The translations under genes were made by a program, and so were the position numbers. From the NCBI RefSeq assembly GCF_014041995.1, contig NZ_CP059492.1, positions 496,001 through 560,000 of the forward strand: a DNA stretch of 64,000 bases, in the 5' to 3' direction. The stretch's first letter is position 1; each line of letters starts with the position of its first letter. Source of the DNA: Changpingibacter yushuensis (GTDB lineage: Bacteria; Actinomycetota; Actinomycetes; Actinomycetales; Actinomycetaceae). Shown piece by piece: positions 19,701-27,719 of the stretch. A model generated the notes under the pieces. The model was not told where the DNA came from. It worked only from the letters and a program-made list of their open reading frames with translations, and ran no database searches.

Positions 19701-21385
19701 GTACCGTCACTGAGACGGACGCTCGTGGTGCAGATTCCACGGTTGTTGAAGCAGAGTCTGTCAATTCAGACGATTCGGCTCACGGCACTGTGACTGAAGA
19801 CAACGAAGCTCGCAGTGCAGAACTTGATGGGCTGGCGACGTCGTCGGGCACAAACTCCGTTGATTTCACCAACAACTTCGGAAGCGTGGCTCAGCTCGAG
19901 ATCACGAAGGAACTGGTTGGTGGAGCTGCCGATCTGGCGGATGACACCACGTTCACCGTGGACGTCGTGTGCGAGTACCAAGGTGAGGAACTGCTGAACA
20001 CTCAGTTCGAGCTGAACAAGGGCAACGGATGGTCGCAGTTCGTACCAAGCCTGGTGGCTGGCACCGACTGCACCATTACGGAACCTGACCTTCAAGGCGC
20101 GGATGGTGTGGTCATCACTCCGAACAACGATGAGGACCAGACTGTTGGAACTGTAACCATCTCCGAAGGTGAAACTGAACCTGTGGCAGTAACGGTGACG
20201 AACCGCTACCTCGCTGGATCCCTGCACGTAACAAAGGACGTGACCGGCGATGGCGCGGCTACATACGGAACCGCGGACTTCGAAGTGACTCTCGAGTGCA
20301 CCTTGAATGGCGAGCCCGTGCGGATCCCAGATGGAGCCACACGGACGGTCAGCGCTGAGAATCCTGGGGCTGACTACACCGGGTTGCCAAATGGTGCGCT
20401 GTGCACACTGACCGAAACCTCCGATGGAGGTGCCACGGTCAGCACGATTCGCCAAGGTGATTCAGAGTGGAGCGATGCCGCAACGGGTGTTACCTTCACG
20501 GTAGTTGCCGATCCGACCATTGCTTCGAACGATGATCAGGCTCAGGTGGGCGTGGAAGTGGATAACCGCTTCGACCTCGCTGAAGTCTCCGTGACGAAGC
20601 ATGTGGATACTGCAGCTGTAGATTCCGAAGGCAACCCGATCGCCTATGGTCCGTTCACTGTTGCGATTGAGTGCACGTTCAATGGTCAGCCGGTGGAAAT
20701 CGAGCAGGCCGATCGCACGATTGCTGATGGTGAGACGGTCGTGTGGAATGGCTTGCCAGCCGGCGGCGACTGCACAGTGACCGAAACGGATTCAGCGGGT
20801 GCCGTGAGCACCGTGTTTGAACGCACGGATGTCAATGACACCATCACGGGAACACAGTGGACCCTCACCGGGCTAGAGCCCGTGGGAGCAGAGATTGCCA
20901 ACTCGGCAACGCTCATCAACTCCTACGATGTGGGCACCATTGCAATCGCGAAGGTGATCGACGGTTCGGCCGCCAAGACGGCTGAAGGTAAGACCTTCAC
21001 CGTGGACGTGGAGTGTGTACTGACAGATGCCAGCCATCCAGAAGGCACCAACGTGTGGAACGGAACTGTGGAACTCAATCGTGCATCCGATTGGCGCGCA
21101 CAGATCACCAATGTCGCAGCCGGAGCTTCCTGTGTTGTGACTGAGGCCAACGCAGGTGGCGCGGATTCCACGTCCATCTCCGTGGGCGGTAAGAAGTACG
21201 ATTCCACCACTGCCACCGTGCTGGTGGGAGCAAATGAGGATGTGAACGTGCAGGTCACTAACACCTTCATCGCGAAGCTCCCGGACACCGGTATTGACGT
21301 TCGCGGCCTCGCGATCGCAGTGGTTGTGCTTCTTGCGGGTGGCGCCTTGGCGGTTGTTATCTCTCGGCGCAAGCGCGAAGAGTAA
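13757..21385 (+). CDS. giant LPXTG-anchored surface protein with two repeat blocks
   Basis: A 2542-residue wall-anchored protein. The GTG start has AGGAGG 4 bases upstream. A signal peptide ends near residue 35 (APAAQA/DD). Residues about 193-1400 hold six diverged 170-220-residue repeats, each opening with a K-[ST]-[FW]-type motif and closing with a T/R-rich TLR..G strand. Two DUF11-like domains follow (about 1403 and 1583), then six DUF5979-like repeats (starting about 1822, 1923, 2045, 2154, 2276, 2393), each with a [VI]-[ST]-K opening and a C-terminal N-T/N-Y-type end. The sorting signal is LPDTG (about 2508), a hydrophobic helix and RRKREE. A stalk-like adhesin is likely. No sortase is adjacent, so the housekeeping enzyme probably anchors it. 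Confidence 0.95.
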   Translation: MASSPMHHRSRWFTGILAFFTAITTIGLVAPAAQADDSLTQAGVTIDKSVTVDGTEYDLPDAPTVTVGEQFDWYIDVTCNQNVDQCVNATLTDVIPDGLEIVKDAVYSSQEAEISVSGQTVTVAFKENLVSPSGAFGLSSGAQVRIPVKLTAIDQSRDGEVFTNTASIVADNASVKTDDAAVTANVPVSLVAAATKTFSDTSLLAQPGASVGVTFGGSNNSNTSVSSLTLQDPADPNNSVFQQYLAVASLGDVSWPEGATRAVVSVTTDGSTWTAGTVTPAGQALSLPSGVTAYDIRAVRVEFQSDTASIPVGASASVGLALTQRDSVSALTSETTIPNESSAVVGLDSQSSAIATKDASLVLRPVASSVSASKSFSPERIATTGNTTSSLVTLGAKNTGTVTLSELTIAEPTDPASATNILSPAFAEGGVTFAGFSSGITWPAGATEATITYSYSDSTNSSASTSSEGTLPAPTDGKRVIGFVITFAGSIEQGAEAEVPFTVNAPASMNTDMISGTNEITVSGTGADDLPDPADKTASDDLTVYGDRIAISTTKSLSHDTLWARSGQSTTAKLTATIANYPETTVRAKQVIIDDPQTTTGLTDWYNYFDATAVTLAQIPTNATLTVQYRDADGNFYDIPGMVDISGSANGIFSGDIPASLRDDIYGIRFIYSSDDGFTAGQTFSPNLTFATRETLRDSGEPLPTQAAEGESYVASLENCSASQGSNGATVSNRAELESCPVVNLLPTDEGPGTGVSYDKSWTPDLVFSHSRQNTTANLTWGLGGVQGVDKIIITEPGIAGDGEPGSLADSVFDTFNVTTIGPINDAQFAYDQVTVQLFNSSTGQWEDASTCTTAAPCSGTSIPAITLTSSEQQTTTGVRFIVTERANRNPSSVDQPQAGSGISTGDGRVIPLTFQLRDTLRSDSDTPVVEGPTYNTNTASEVLNSSTITGYIDDEKAFDVTDSDTVQIVDPDLGITASKKWDGSPVTVPQDWNTQAIPTTRVTLSATNTTASGVTSGGQAVSGIVDSLQIVEPGAISGNADSPFEVFDLVRVQAMTAPAGTTNVKVDFTATGNPIPSISEPTASAALAKLQAMSESDLRTVTGLTVTYSGSIASGSRNGTGTLVLDLELRQTERTSGDTVTQVDNAVVYNDMLATVSDRRYNGESFVSDTLSDDATADVKLQEANIGVNAAKTFSVASQTEPNNSAVTMTLAATPTGSERTKSIVITDDAATFWNAYDYSKVSNTLTLPTFSPANNAVVQFSVCTGRTFDAAAIAAASDVGCEATGGTWSEWSSEMSQTQARTWAPASGTDVQGIRIKVSRQGGSQWANPFAPTVQIPLEVVRRAELRTGGEVPSTLSTGTIAPGETVLGVTTNVVKAHITGIWGGQADNSATATITYKHAKNGVQVKKDPTGVKAPGQVFPYTLTFTNTGDRDVVDPVVVDSLPWSDTLGTLVQFDPDEAEGAVRYTYTLSGSNSTNGTPMPTDAASVTVVEDLDSDTPTLTFTFPEGTTFAPGQTYTISFEMVFVPGVLAGQDITNTFGVSGDRPWDTCTAPNGYTASLSEDATTCSTSATVRPTTAASVRGIKSVRPLDSNGDPSNEYGFLSVRTRTSVAQCAEIAAENYGYSKYPCVPRTAPGQTEEWQLTLTNDGTANATQLVVADYLPVTGDSTLVADLIRNSQWDPTFTGQAPKLVDPASGQTLTVYESTASKEGLCMTGVNDPTKLASCLDQTGTDASKWVPLGTNTASDVTALLFVVDGTVVPGGQVNITFTTTTPAYSANVADADSVANNSLTVSMLWDNDGKIDRLRARDQSMVGIALITGSVKISKSITGDAAEFVPEDLEFSGTLVCESAGVEIPGREFTIKNGETVQIDNLPYGASCYVEESDETGQTTATSTTVTVPDGLNSETIPTVDLTNTYELTSLTVSKSVDTTADNFPSGFAFEVECSFLGEPIDLGEDASFTLNADESRVIEGLPVNATCTVTETDARGADSTVVEAESVNSDDSAHGTVTEDNEARSAELDGLATSSGTNSVDFTNNFGSVAQLEITKELVGGAADLADDTTFTVDVVCEYQGEELLNTQFELNKGNGWSQFVPSLVAGTDCTITEPDLQGADGVVITPNNDEDQTVGTVTISEGETEPVAVTVTNRYLAGSLHVTKDVTGDGAATYGTADFEVTLECTLNGEPVRIPDGATRTVSAENPGADYTGLPNGALCTLTETSDGGATVSTIRQGDSEWSDAATGVTFTVVADPTIASNDDQAQVGVEVDNRFDLAEVSVTKHVDTAAVDSEGNPIAYGPFTVAIECTFNGQPVEIEQADRTIADGETVVWNGLPAGGDCTVTETDSAGAVSTVFERTDVNDTITGTQWTLTGLEPVGAEIANSATLINSYDVGTIAIAKVIDGSAAKTAEGKTFTVDVECVLTDASHPEGTNVWNGTVELNRASDWRAQITNVAAGASCVVTEANAGGADSTSISVGGKKYDSTTATVLVGANEDVNVQVTNTFIAKLPDTGIDVRGLAIAVVVLLAGGALAVVISRRKREE

Positions 21386-21451
21386 GAACGGTCATAGGTA
21401 ATACCTGTGAGGGATCTTCCGCCAAACGGTGATCCGATCACTGAGTAGAGT

Positions 21452-21483
21452 GAGGGCCAGCATCCCCAGGGGTGCTGGCCCTC
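21452..21483 (+). terminator. terminator after the surface protein gene
   Basis: A perfect 11-bp stem GAGGGCCAGCA (21452-21462) against TGCTGGCCCTC (21473-21483), with an inner CCCC/GGGG pairing, 67 bases after the stop. It is GC-rich with a short T-containing tail. Confidence 0.85.
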
Positions 21484-21523
21484 ATTCGTTCGCACGTTCA
21501 GAAGTTGGTCATCGCGCACTATA

Positions 21524-21543
21524 CCTAGGCCCTTAGGCCTAGG
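21524..21543. promoter_or_regulatory. 20-bp palindrome before PEP carboxylase
   Basis: CCTAGGCC-CTTA-GGCCTAGG, two perfect 8-bp arms around a 4-base centre, ending 8 bases before the ppc start codon. It could be an operator or a hairpin masking the ribosome site; no clear Shine-Dalgarno sequence lies between it and the ATG. Confidence 0.5.
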
Positions 21544-21551
21544 ATTGCGGC

Positions 21552-24200
21552 ATGCCAGATATCAACACCACCCCGATGCCCGTAGGATCCGGTGCGCCCG
21601 ATGGTCACGAACTACCCGGGCAAATCCGTGCAGATGTGCGCTTGTTGACCACACTCCTTGGCCAGGTTTTGAGTGAGAGCGGTTCGCCGGGTTTGTTTGA
21701 CGACGTCGAAGCCCTCCGTCTCGCATCCATCGAGGCCTACCGTGATGATTCGCCGGAAGCGTTCGCCAAGGCGACAGAGATAGCCGAGGCGTTCTCAGTG
21801 CAGCGCGCTGATGAGGTGGCGAGGGCTTTCACCGTCTACTTCCATCTGGTGAACCTCGCCGAGGAGACTCAAAGGGTACGTCAGATTCACGCTGGGGAAT
21901 CCGAGCTAGAGGGCGATATTGATACCGTGCCCAAGGCTCTGGCGCAGCTTTCCGCTGAGATTGGGGAGGATGCGGCCCGCGAGCGGCTGAAAGACCTCCG
22001 CTTCCATCCAGTCTTTACTGCGCATCCCACCGAGGCGCGCCGCCGCGCGGTAGCTTCAAGCCTGCGCAGGCTATCTGCGCTACTTGGTGAGCGTGCGAGC
22101 GTGGGCAGCGCGGTTGAAGAAGAGCGGCGTAACCGCAGGCTCCTGCTCGAGGAGATTGATACCCTGTGGCGCACGGCGCCGCTGCGTTCCGTACAGCCTG
22201 GACCTGAAGATGAAGTTCGGTCTCTTATGACCATCTTCGATTCCACGTTGTATGAAGTGGTGCCGCGTGTATACCGCTATGTTGACGACGCTCTTCAGGG
22301 TGAGGATGCGGGCCGGAGTAAACCGATCGTGGCTCCCTTCATGCGGCTAGGCACGTGGGTGGGCGGCGATCGAGACGGTAACCCATTTGTGACAGCCTCA
22401 GTGACGAAGAAGGCGGCGTCGATCGCATCGGACCATGTCCTGCGCGGCCTCGAAGCAACGGCTTCGCGGATTGCTCGTGGATTGACGCTCGGTTCGGATG
22501 AGACCTCGCCTTCCAACGAGCTTCTGAACCTGTGGCACAGCATGTATACGGTCAATGAGGAGTTGGCGTCCGATTCGGCACGGCGCGCACCGAACGAACC
22601 GCACAAGCAGGTTATGACAGTGATCGCGGCCCGCATTGCTGCTACGCGGTTGCGCGACGCCGATCTGGCATATGCCGATCCGGCTGAACTGATCCGTGAG
22701 CTTCGGGTTGTGCAGGAATCGCTGCGGGCGTCGGGTGCTCAGCGCCAGGCATATGGCAGCATTCAGTCGCTGATTTGGCAGGTGGAGACCTTTGGTTTCC
22801 ATTTGGCTGAACTCGAAGTGCGCCAGCATTCGGCAGTGCATGCTGCCGCACTGGCGGAGCTCGATGCGGGCGAAGCGCCTTCGGAGAAGACTCAGGAGAT
22901 CCTCGAGGTCTTCCGGACAGTGGCACAGCTCCAACGGCGTTATGGGCCGGATGCTGCGGGGCGTTACATCGTCTCATTCACGCGGTCCGCTCAAGACCTT
23001 ATCAATGTGTATCGGCTCGCTGAGTATTCGGGTGCAGCTCCTGTTCTTGACGTCATCCCTCTCTTCGAGACGTTTGATGATCTGCAGGCAGCGCGATCGA
23101 TTCTGGAAGAAGTGGTGCGCTATCCGGCTTTTGCGGCACGGCTCGACGCCACGGGCGGCAAGCTTGAGGTCATGCTCGGCTACTCGGACTCCTCAAAGGA
23201 CGTGGGGCCGCTCGCGGCCAACCTGGCACTCTACGATGCCCAACAGAGCATCGCGCAATGGGCCGTGCAAAACGGAATCGAACTGACGCTGTTCCACGGC
23301 CGCGGTGGAGCACTTGGGCGCGGCGGCGGCCCAACCAATACTGCGATTCTGGCTCAGCCACCACATTCGGTGGATGGCAGGTTCAAGCTCACTGAGCAGG
23401 GCGAGGTTGTGTTTGCGCGATATGGCGATCCAACGATCGCTATGCGCCACATTGATCAAGTAGCTGCTGCAACGCTGTTGGCTGTGGCTCCCTCGATCGA
23501 GCAGCGCAATGTGGCGGCCGCCAACAAGTATGAGCAGACGGCTCAGCAGCTCATCGCTTCTTCGCGCGCGAGATTCGATTCGTTGGTTCAGGGTGAAGGC
23601 TTTGCGCCGTGGTTTGCGATTGTCACGCCGATGGAGGAGATCGGGCGCTTGCAGTTGGGGTCCCGCCCGGCGCGGCGTGGGCTTTCTGTGGAGTCGCTGA
23701 CTGATCTTCGCGCGATCCCGTGGGTATTCGCTTGGTCGCAGGCCAGGATCAATCTGGCTGGTTGGTTTGGGCTGGGAACGGCGTTGGCGGACGTGGGGGA
23801 TGAGGTTCTTCTGCGCGAGGCTTACGAAGAGTGGCCGTTGTTCCGCACTGTCATCGACAACGTGGGAATGAGCTTGGCCAAGGCTGATTCGCGCATCGCG
23901 CGGCGTTACCTTGAGTTGGGTGACCGCCCGGACTTCACCGAGACCGTCCTAGAAGAGATGGAACTGACCCGCGAGTGGATCGTGCGAATCGTTGGGGGAG
24001 ACGCCCTGCTGGATAATCGCCCAGCGCTGCGCACTGCTGTGGAACTGAGAAGCCCGTACGTGGATGCGCTGTCACTTCTGCAGTTGCGTGCGTTGCGGAT
24101 GCTTCGTTCCGGCGACGACGAGAAGCCCAACAAAGATTGGGAACACTTGCTGTTGCTCTCTGTTTCAGGTGTTTCCGCTGGAGTGCAGAACACGGGTTAA
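21552..24200 (+). CDS. ppc: phosphoenolpyruvate carboxylase
   Basis: An 882-residue enzyme that carboxylates phosphoenolpyruvate with bicarbonate to oxaloacetate, refilling the TCA cycle. The catalytic histidine motif VFTAHPTEA lies at about residue 153, GGDRDGNPF at about 271, GYSDSSKD at about 543, the glycine-rich FHGRGGALGRGGGPT loop at about 581, and the C-terminus ends in the family's QNTG. Length is at the normal lower end. It is a single gene between a surface protein and a convergent reductase gene, with terminators on both sides. The palindrome just before the start may regulate it. Confidence 0.97.
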   Translation: MPDINTTPMPVGSGAPDGHELPGQIRADVRLLTTLLGQVLSESGSPGLFDDVEALRLASIEAYRDDSPEAFAKATEIAEAFSVQRADEVARAFTVYFHLVNLAEETQRVRQIHAGESELEGDIDTVPKALAQLSAEIGEDAARERLKDLRFHPVFTAHPTEARRRAVASSLRRLSALLGERASVGSAVEEERRNRRLLLEEIDTLWRTAPLRSVQPGPEDEVRSLMTIFDSTLYEVVPRVYRYVDDALQGEDAGRSKPIVAPFMRLGTWVGGDRDGNPFVTASVTKKAASIASDHVLRGLEATASRIARGLTLGSDETSPSNELLNLWHSMYTVNEELASDSARRAPNEPHKQVMTVIAARIAATRLRDADLAYADPAELIRELRVVQESLRASGAQRQAYGSIQSLIWQVETFGFHLAELEVRQHSAVHAAALAELDAGEAPSEKTQEILEVFRTVAQLQRRYGPDAAGRYIVSFTRSAQDLINVYRLAEYSGAAPVLDVIPLFETFDDLQAARSILEEVVRYPAFAARLDATGGKLEVMLGYSDSSKDVGPLAANLALYDAQQSIAQWAVQNGIELTLFHGRGGALGRGGGPTNTAILAQPPHSVDGRFKLTEQGEVVFARYGDPTIAMRHIDQVAAATLLAVAPSIEQRNVAAANKYEQTAQQLIASSRARFDSLVQGEGFAPWFAIVTPMEEIGRLQLGSRPARRGLSVESLTDLRAIPWVFAWSQARINLAGWFGLGTALADVGDEVLLREAYEEWPLFRTVIDNVGMSLAKADSRIARRYLELGDRPDFTETVLEEMELTREWIVRIVGGDALLDNRPALRTAVELRSPYVDALSLLQLRALRMLRSGDDEKPNKDWEHLLLLSVSGVSAGVQNTG

Positions 24201-24212
24201 GAACGGCTTGGA

Positions 24213-24246
24213 GTGTGGGCGCTCCGGGATGCTGGTGCGCCCACAC
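24213..24246. terminator. bidirectional terminator between convergent genes
   Basis: A perfect 10-bp stem GTGTGGGCGC (24213-24222) against GCGCCCACAC (24237-24246), 13 bases after the ppc stop and just before the stop of the reverse-strand reductase gene. Confidence 0.85.
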
Positions 24247-24253
24247 GCGTTTC

Positions 24254-24907
24254 TCAGTGGGTTCCGCCAGACTTCACGAAGTCTGCAATGGCGGTGTCTC
24301 CACTGGTGAAACGGTACGTTTGCCCAATGCTGGTTGGATCGTGGAGGACCGCGGCGACGAATGCAGCCACATCTGCGCGGGGTACGCTGCCGTGTGCGTC
24401 GGCTGGTGATACTAGGCCGGTACCGGGTTCATGTGTGAGTGCTCCCGGGCCCACGATGGTGTAGTCCAGCCCGCTGTTACGCAGTACGGCATCGGCAATT
24501 GCCTTGGACTGCGCGTAGGTGAAGAAGTCGTTGTGCTCATCTACCCCATGGTTGATGTACGAGCCGGAATAGGAAACCATCACGTACCGGCTCACGCCCT
24601 GTATCTTGGCTGCCTGCATGGAGTAGATTGCGGCGTCTCGGTCGATTGCCGAGGTACGGGAGGGGTTTCCGCCGCCAGCGCCAGCGGACCAGACGACGGC
24701 GTCGTGCCCTTGGATCACATCTCCAAAGCTATCGATGGTTAGTTTTTCGACGTCGGCTACAACGGGCTTCGCGCCGAGTGATTCAAGTTCTGCGGCTTGG
24801 TCTGGGTTACGGATGATCGAGGTAACGGTGTCACCTCTGGAGACGAGGATTGGCGTGAGGAGCCGTGCCACGTGACCGTGGCCTCCGATCACGATGATTT
24901 TGCTCAT
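24254..24907 (-). CDS. NAD(P)-binding atypical SDR / NmrA-like protein
   Basis: A 217-residue Rossmann protein. The N-terminal IVIGGHGHVARLL (residues 4-16) is the GxxGxxA/G dinucleotide motif, followed by a DAVVWSAGAGGG strand (about 69) and a YAQSKAIAD segment (about 132) that resembles the YxxxK of short-chain dehydrogenases. Proteins of this type (YwnB/YhfK-like) are NAD(P)H-binding reductases or redox sensors of unsettled substrate. It converges on ppc and is not clearly in an operon. Confidence 0.85.
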   Translation of the reverse strand: MSKIIVIGGHGHVARLLTPILVSRGDTVTSIIRNPDQAAELESLGAKPVVADVEKLTIDSFGDVIQGHDAVVWSAGAGGGNPSRTSAIDRDAAIYSMQAAKIQGVSRYVMVSYSGSYINHGVDEHNDFFTYAQSKAIADAVLRNSGLDYTIVGPGALTHEPGTGLVSPADAHGSVPRADVAAFVAAVLHDPTSIGQTYRFTSGDTAIADFVKSGGTH

Positions 24908-25169
24908 GAACTTGCCCTTTCCGATTGAGGCCCATCTACTGGCGTAGGTTCCACAGTATCTGCATATGCAGAGATCTGGGAGTGTAGTGGTCTCGGAGTG
25001 AAAAGGGAGTTTGAGTACCGTCCAAAAGGTCGTCTAGAACGTGTCCAAGAGGTAGCGTAGGACGCCGCACCGCAGTTGATTCTCGCAGGTGAAGTGGCAA
25101 AAACCAATCACCTGAGGCGCAGTCCAGAAAGAAGCATGAATTCAACCTAGATTTGGGAATGTAACGACC

Positions 25170-25670
25170 TCACGGCGTGTTTGCACAGAGATCGAAGATG
25201 GCACCTGTTTGGCGGAGCATCTTGAAGGGATCGGTGGTGTTGACGTTCATGGCATGGCATACATCTGGGATCATTACCCTTCCATGGGCATTCGGCCGAG
25301 ATCGCTCATGTGTGACGACCGTGCATTGATGTTCCCGTGCGTAGGCAATGAGGAGAAAATCAGCGTTGTCTCGGGAAAAGCTGTTCAGCGCTGCCGGTTT
25401 GAAATTTTGGCTGTCTGCCCATGCTGATATCTCGCTAAAGTGGTGCGTCGTGCCCTGATCGAGTGGACGAAAAAAGTCGGCATTGTTGGTAGCCCAGTCG
25501 GCGAGGGCATCGTTACCGGCGCGGAGTTCGTCATACACTGCATCGATGCTGCATGCTATTCCGTTCCGATTTGCCAGATTCAGCCATGCCCAGAACCCTG
25601 GGACGAAGTCAAAGCCATAGTAGCGATTCTTGGCTTCGATGAGCACATTTGTGTCCAGAAGGAACATCAC
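25170..25670 (-). CDS. PIN-like DUF4411 protein, putative toxin
   Basis: A 166-residue protein beginning FLLDTNVLIEAKN, the PIN-domain opening with its first acidic residue (D6) and a second at E12. Further conserved-looking acidic positions occur at SRDNADFLLIAYA (about 100) and in the central VYDELRAG. PIN proteins are usually metal-dependent RNases and DUF4411 members are commonly toxins. The start overlaps the stop of the upstream XRE/ImmA gene by 4 bp (ATGA), the arrangement of a two-gene toxin-antitoxin operon with the antitoxin first. The target RNA is unknown. Confidence 0.8.
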   Translation of the reverse strand: MMFLLDTNVLIEAKNRYYGFDFVPGFWAWLNLANRNGIACSIDAVYDELRAGNDALADWATNNADFFRPLDQGTTHHFSEISAWADSQNFKPAALNSFSRDNADFLLIAYAREHQCTVVTHERSRPNAHGRVMIPDVCHAMNVNTTDPFKMLRQTGAIFDLCANTP

Positions 25671-26824
25671 GCCACTTCCAGTTCTTCGGCAAGATTCTCA
25701 AACGTGGAATGCTTTTTGATCCCGAGCAATCGATAGGCTTCACGGTACGTGGTGGAGCCTTCCAGTGTGCTGGCAACAACAGACTTCGCAAAGGTGTGAC
25801 TCAAGCGGATCGGTTGCGTGTAGTAGAAGTTGCCGCCGGAAGTTCTTGCACGGCCGGCCGCGAGCAGACCTATCACTCGGGCATGTTCAGCGCGGTAGGT
25901 TTCCTGGTACTCGTCCCATGCTAAGAAACCAGCGTCGAAGATGCGTTTTGTTACGACGAGCGTACTTACGCGGTACAGCTTCGCCAATCGTTCCAGCTCG
26001 CTAATTGTGATCGCGCCCTTGAAGTCCTTGCGGAGGGACTCCAAAGGAAGTAGCACTTCGGCGGCAACCTCGTTACACCACCGCTCGTGATCGTTGCCTA
26101 CTTGCCCTGCCATGGTTGCGTCGGACAGAGCGCTCATACCAAGGCACACATGAGCGAGCTCGTGGATGATGGTGAAGATCTGTGCAGCTTTGGTGTCAGC
26201 TCCATTGATGAAGATTAACGGAGCCCGGGTATCGGTTAGGGCGAATCCTCGGAACTCCTCGGGGTTGAGCGTTCGGAAGTTGTTTGCCCCGACTACACCG
26301 TTGATCATGACGAGGACTCCGAGTTCCTCGATCCGGTCGATCAACTGCCTGAAGGCTGTCTCCCAATTGGATGACGAACTTCGTTCGCTCAGGTTAAATC
26401 CGAGTTCGTCACGCAACCGGCCGGCGACATCTTTTGGTGGTGTTCTTGTGGATGCGGAGCTGACCAGTTCCGGTGGTGGAATGCGATTCTCCGCTGTGTA
26501 CTCCCGATACCAGTCCTGCCTGGCTTGGCATAGGTAGATGGTGTCGAGTAAGTCTGCCGATGGCCGAGGAACTGCCTTGTTCCCAATCGTCCTCATATCG
26601 GGGATCGGGACTTCCTCGATTGGTGGTTCCGTGAGGAAAAGCATCCCGAAAGGGGCGTGGGTAGCGGAGGCAAAATCCTGCAACTGCTTCAGAGTGGGTT
26701 GCTTTGTCCCTGCTTTCCATTCATTGAAATACGGTGCGCGGCGCGCGGTTGTCTCCGGGTCCCACCCGGCACGGTCAACTGCCCAATGAAGGAGGTCAGC
26801 AGAGACGTCCACGCGAACCTTCAT
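25667..26824 (-). CDS. XRE-type DNA-binding/ImmA-IrrE metallopeptidase, putative antitoxin
   Basis: A 385-residue protein. An N-terminal helix-turn-helix-like segment (about 8-55) is followed by a long middle and a zinc metallopeptidase motif HELAH at residues 221-225 with downstream EVAAEVLLP (about 252), typical of the ImmA/IrrE (COG2856) group. ImmA/IrrE proteins cleave or bind repressors in phage-induction and stress circuits. Paired with DUF4411 in a 4-bp overlap it likely acts as antitoxin and autorepressor. Whether the peptidase is active toward the toxin or another protein is unknown. Confidence 0.85.
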   Translation of the reverse strand: MKVRVDVSADLLHWAVDRAGWDPETTARRAPYFNEWKAGTKQPTLKQLQDFASATHAPFGMLFLTEPPIEEVPIPDMRTIGNKAVPRPSADLLDTIYLCQARQDWYREYTAENRIPPPELVSSASTRTPPKDVAGRLRDELGFNLSERSSSSNWETAFRQLIDRIEELGVLVMINGVVGANNFRTLNPEEFRGFALTDTRAPLIFINGADTKAAQIFTIIHELAHVCLGMSALSDATMAGQVGNDHERWCNEVAAEVLLPLESLRKDFKGAITISELERLAKLYRVSTLVVTKRIFDAGFLAWDEYQETYRAEHARVIGLLAAGRARTSGGNFYYTQPIRLSHTFAKSVVASTLEGSTTYREAYRLLGIKKHSTFENLAEELEVA

Positions 26825-27087
26825 GCGAATCCCTCCATTCTCATATTGGTTGTGCCTTTGAAGTCCCTCCCATTCTAGGAAAGGGGGAGGACAAATTCAC
26901 GGAGAACTAACAGGCGCTTGACAACCTGGTTGGCTGCCTCGAATGAGGATTCAGATGTGCGCCACCTGTTGTGGCTGCGTGATCAGATGCCTGACTAGGT
27001 AGTTGACCTTGTGGCAGTTACCACGGGCCCTGCCGCATTTCGCAGTAACGATGGGCTTGCCGTGATTCCCCTAGCTACACTTGGGCC

Positions 27088-27237
27088 GTGACATTCGTTG
27101 AATGCAAACCACCTAAAACCAGATCCCGCGCGTGGTGGAAGTTCGCAGCAGCATTCCTACTGATTTCCGTTCTGTTCTATGGCGGGCCGGTTCTCTGGGT
27201 AGAGTCCGACGACGGCGCATCCACGCCCGGAATGTGA
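27088..27237 (+). pseudogene. truncated copy of the small membrane protein at 28958
   Basis: A 49-codon frame (GTG start, TGA stop) whose residues from WWKFAAAFLLISVLFYGGPV to DDGASTP are nearly identical to the first third of the gene at 28958-29359. DNA identity over the shared 105 bp is close to 88 percent by eye. The homologous part ends abruptly after STP. It is a partial duplicate; the HigBA module lies between the two copies. Confidence 0.8.
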
Positions 27238-27357
27238 AGGGCAGAACTGTCGGGCTGCCGCACTAAAATGTGACGGGGAATGACTGCAGGATCAGAAGAG
27301 CTGAGGTTGACGATCAATGAAGAGTAGCAAAAGCCATGTTCCCTCGGCTAGCAAAGT

Positions 27358-27374
27358 GTTACGATTTAGGTAAC
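27358..27374. promoter_or_regulatory. candidate operator of the HigBA pair
   Basis: An inverted repeat GTTAC-N7-GTAAC ending 4 bases before the GTG start of the HigB-like gene and overlapping its AGGTAA ribosome-site-like sequence. Position and symmetry suit autoregulation by the antitoxin. Confidence 0.4.
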
Positions 27375-27378
27375 GCTT

Positions 27379-27669
27379 GTGCAGATAAGGTACAAGAATC
27401 GCGATATGGAGCGCAAATGCACGGAGTCCACGTACATGCGAAGGAAGCTTGGGGACCAACGTGCCAAAGCCCTGCGCCTTCGTCTGAATGAACTGAGTTT
27501 GGCAACTGAGATCGACGAGCTTCTCTGTTTCCCAGGAAAATGGGAAGCCCTAACTGGGGATCGAATCGGACAATGGTCTGGAAGGCTCACTGCCAATTGG
27601 CGGCTGATCGTCGCGCCCGAAGATGGGAATGTCGTCGTTTGGATTGTTGAGATTGGCGACTATCACTGA
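27379..27669 (+). CDS. higB: HigB/RelE-superfamily toxin
   Basis: A 96-residue protein with the RelE-fold pattern of HigB: an N-terminal I-R-Y-K-N-R strand, MRRKLGDQRAKALRLRLNEL helix, FPGKWEALTGDRIGQWSGRL and the terminal NWRLIV...VVWIVEIGDYH strand. HigB toxins are ribosome-dependent mRNA interferases. The GTG start has AGGTAA about 7 bases upstream. Toxin-first order, with the antitoxin gene 50 bases downstream, is the classic hig order. Confidence 0.85.
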   Translation: MQIRYKNRDMERKCTESTYMRRKLGDQRAKALRLRLNELSLATEIDELLCFPGKWEALTGDRIGQWSGRLTANWRLIVAPEDGNVVVWIVEIGDYH

Positions 27670-27719
27670 CAACTTGACTGCGGATTGGCTTTGGATGGCC
27701 AGGAAAAGGGGAGATGGCA

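Noticed and set aside
22398-22934. Reverse-strand open frames inside ppc
   Set aside because: Shadows of the PEP carboxylase gene, with no family-like sequence.
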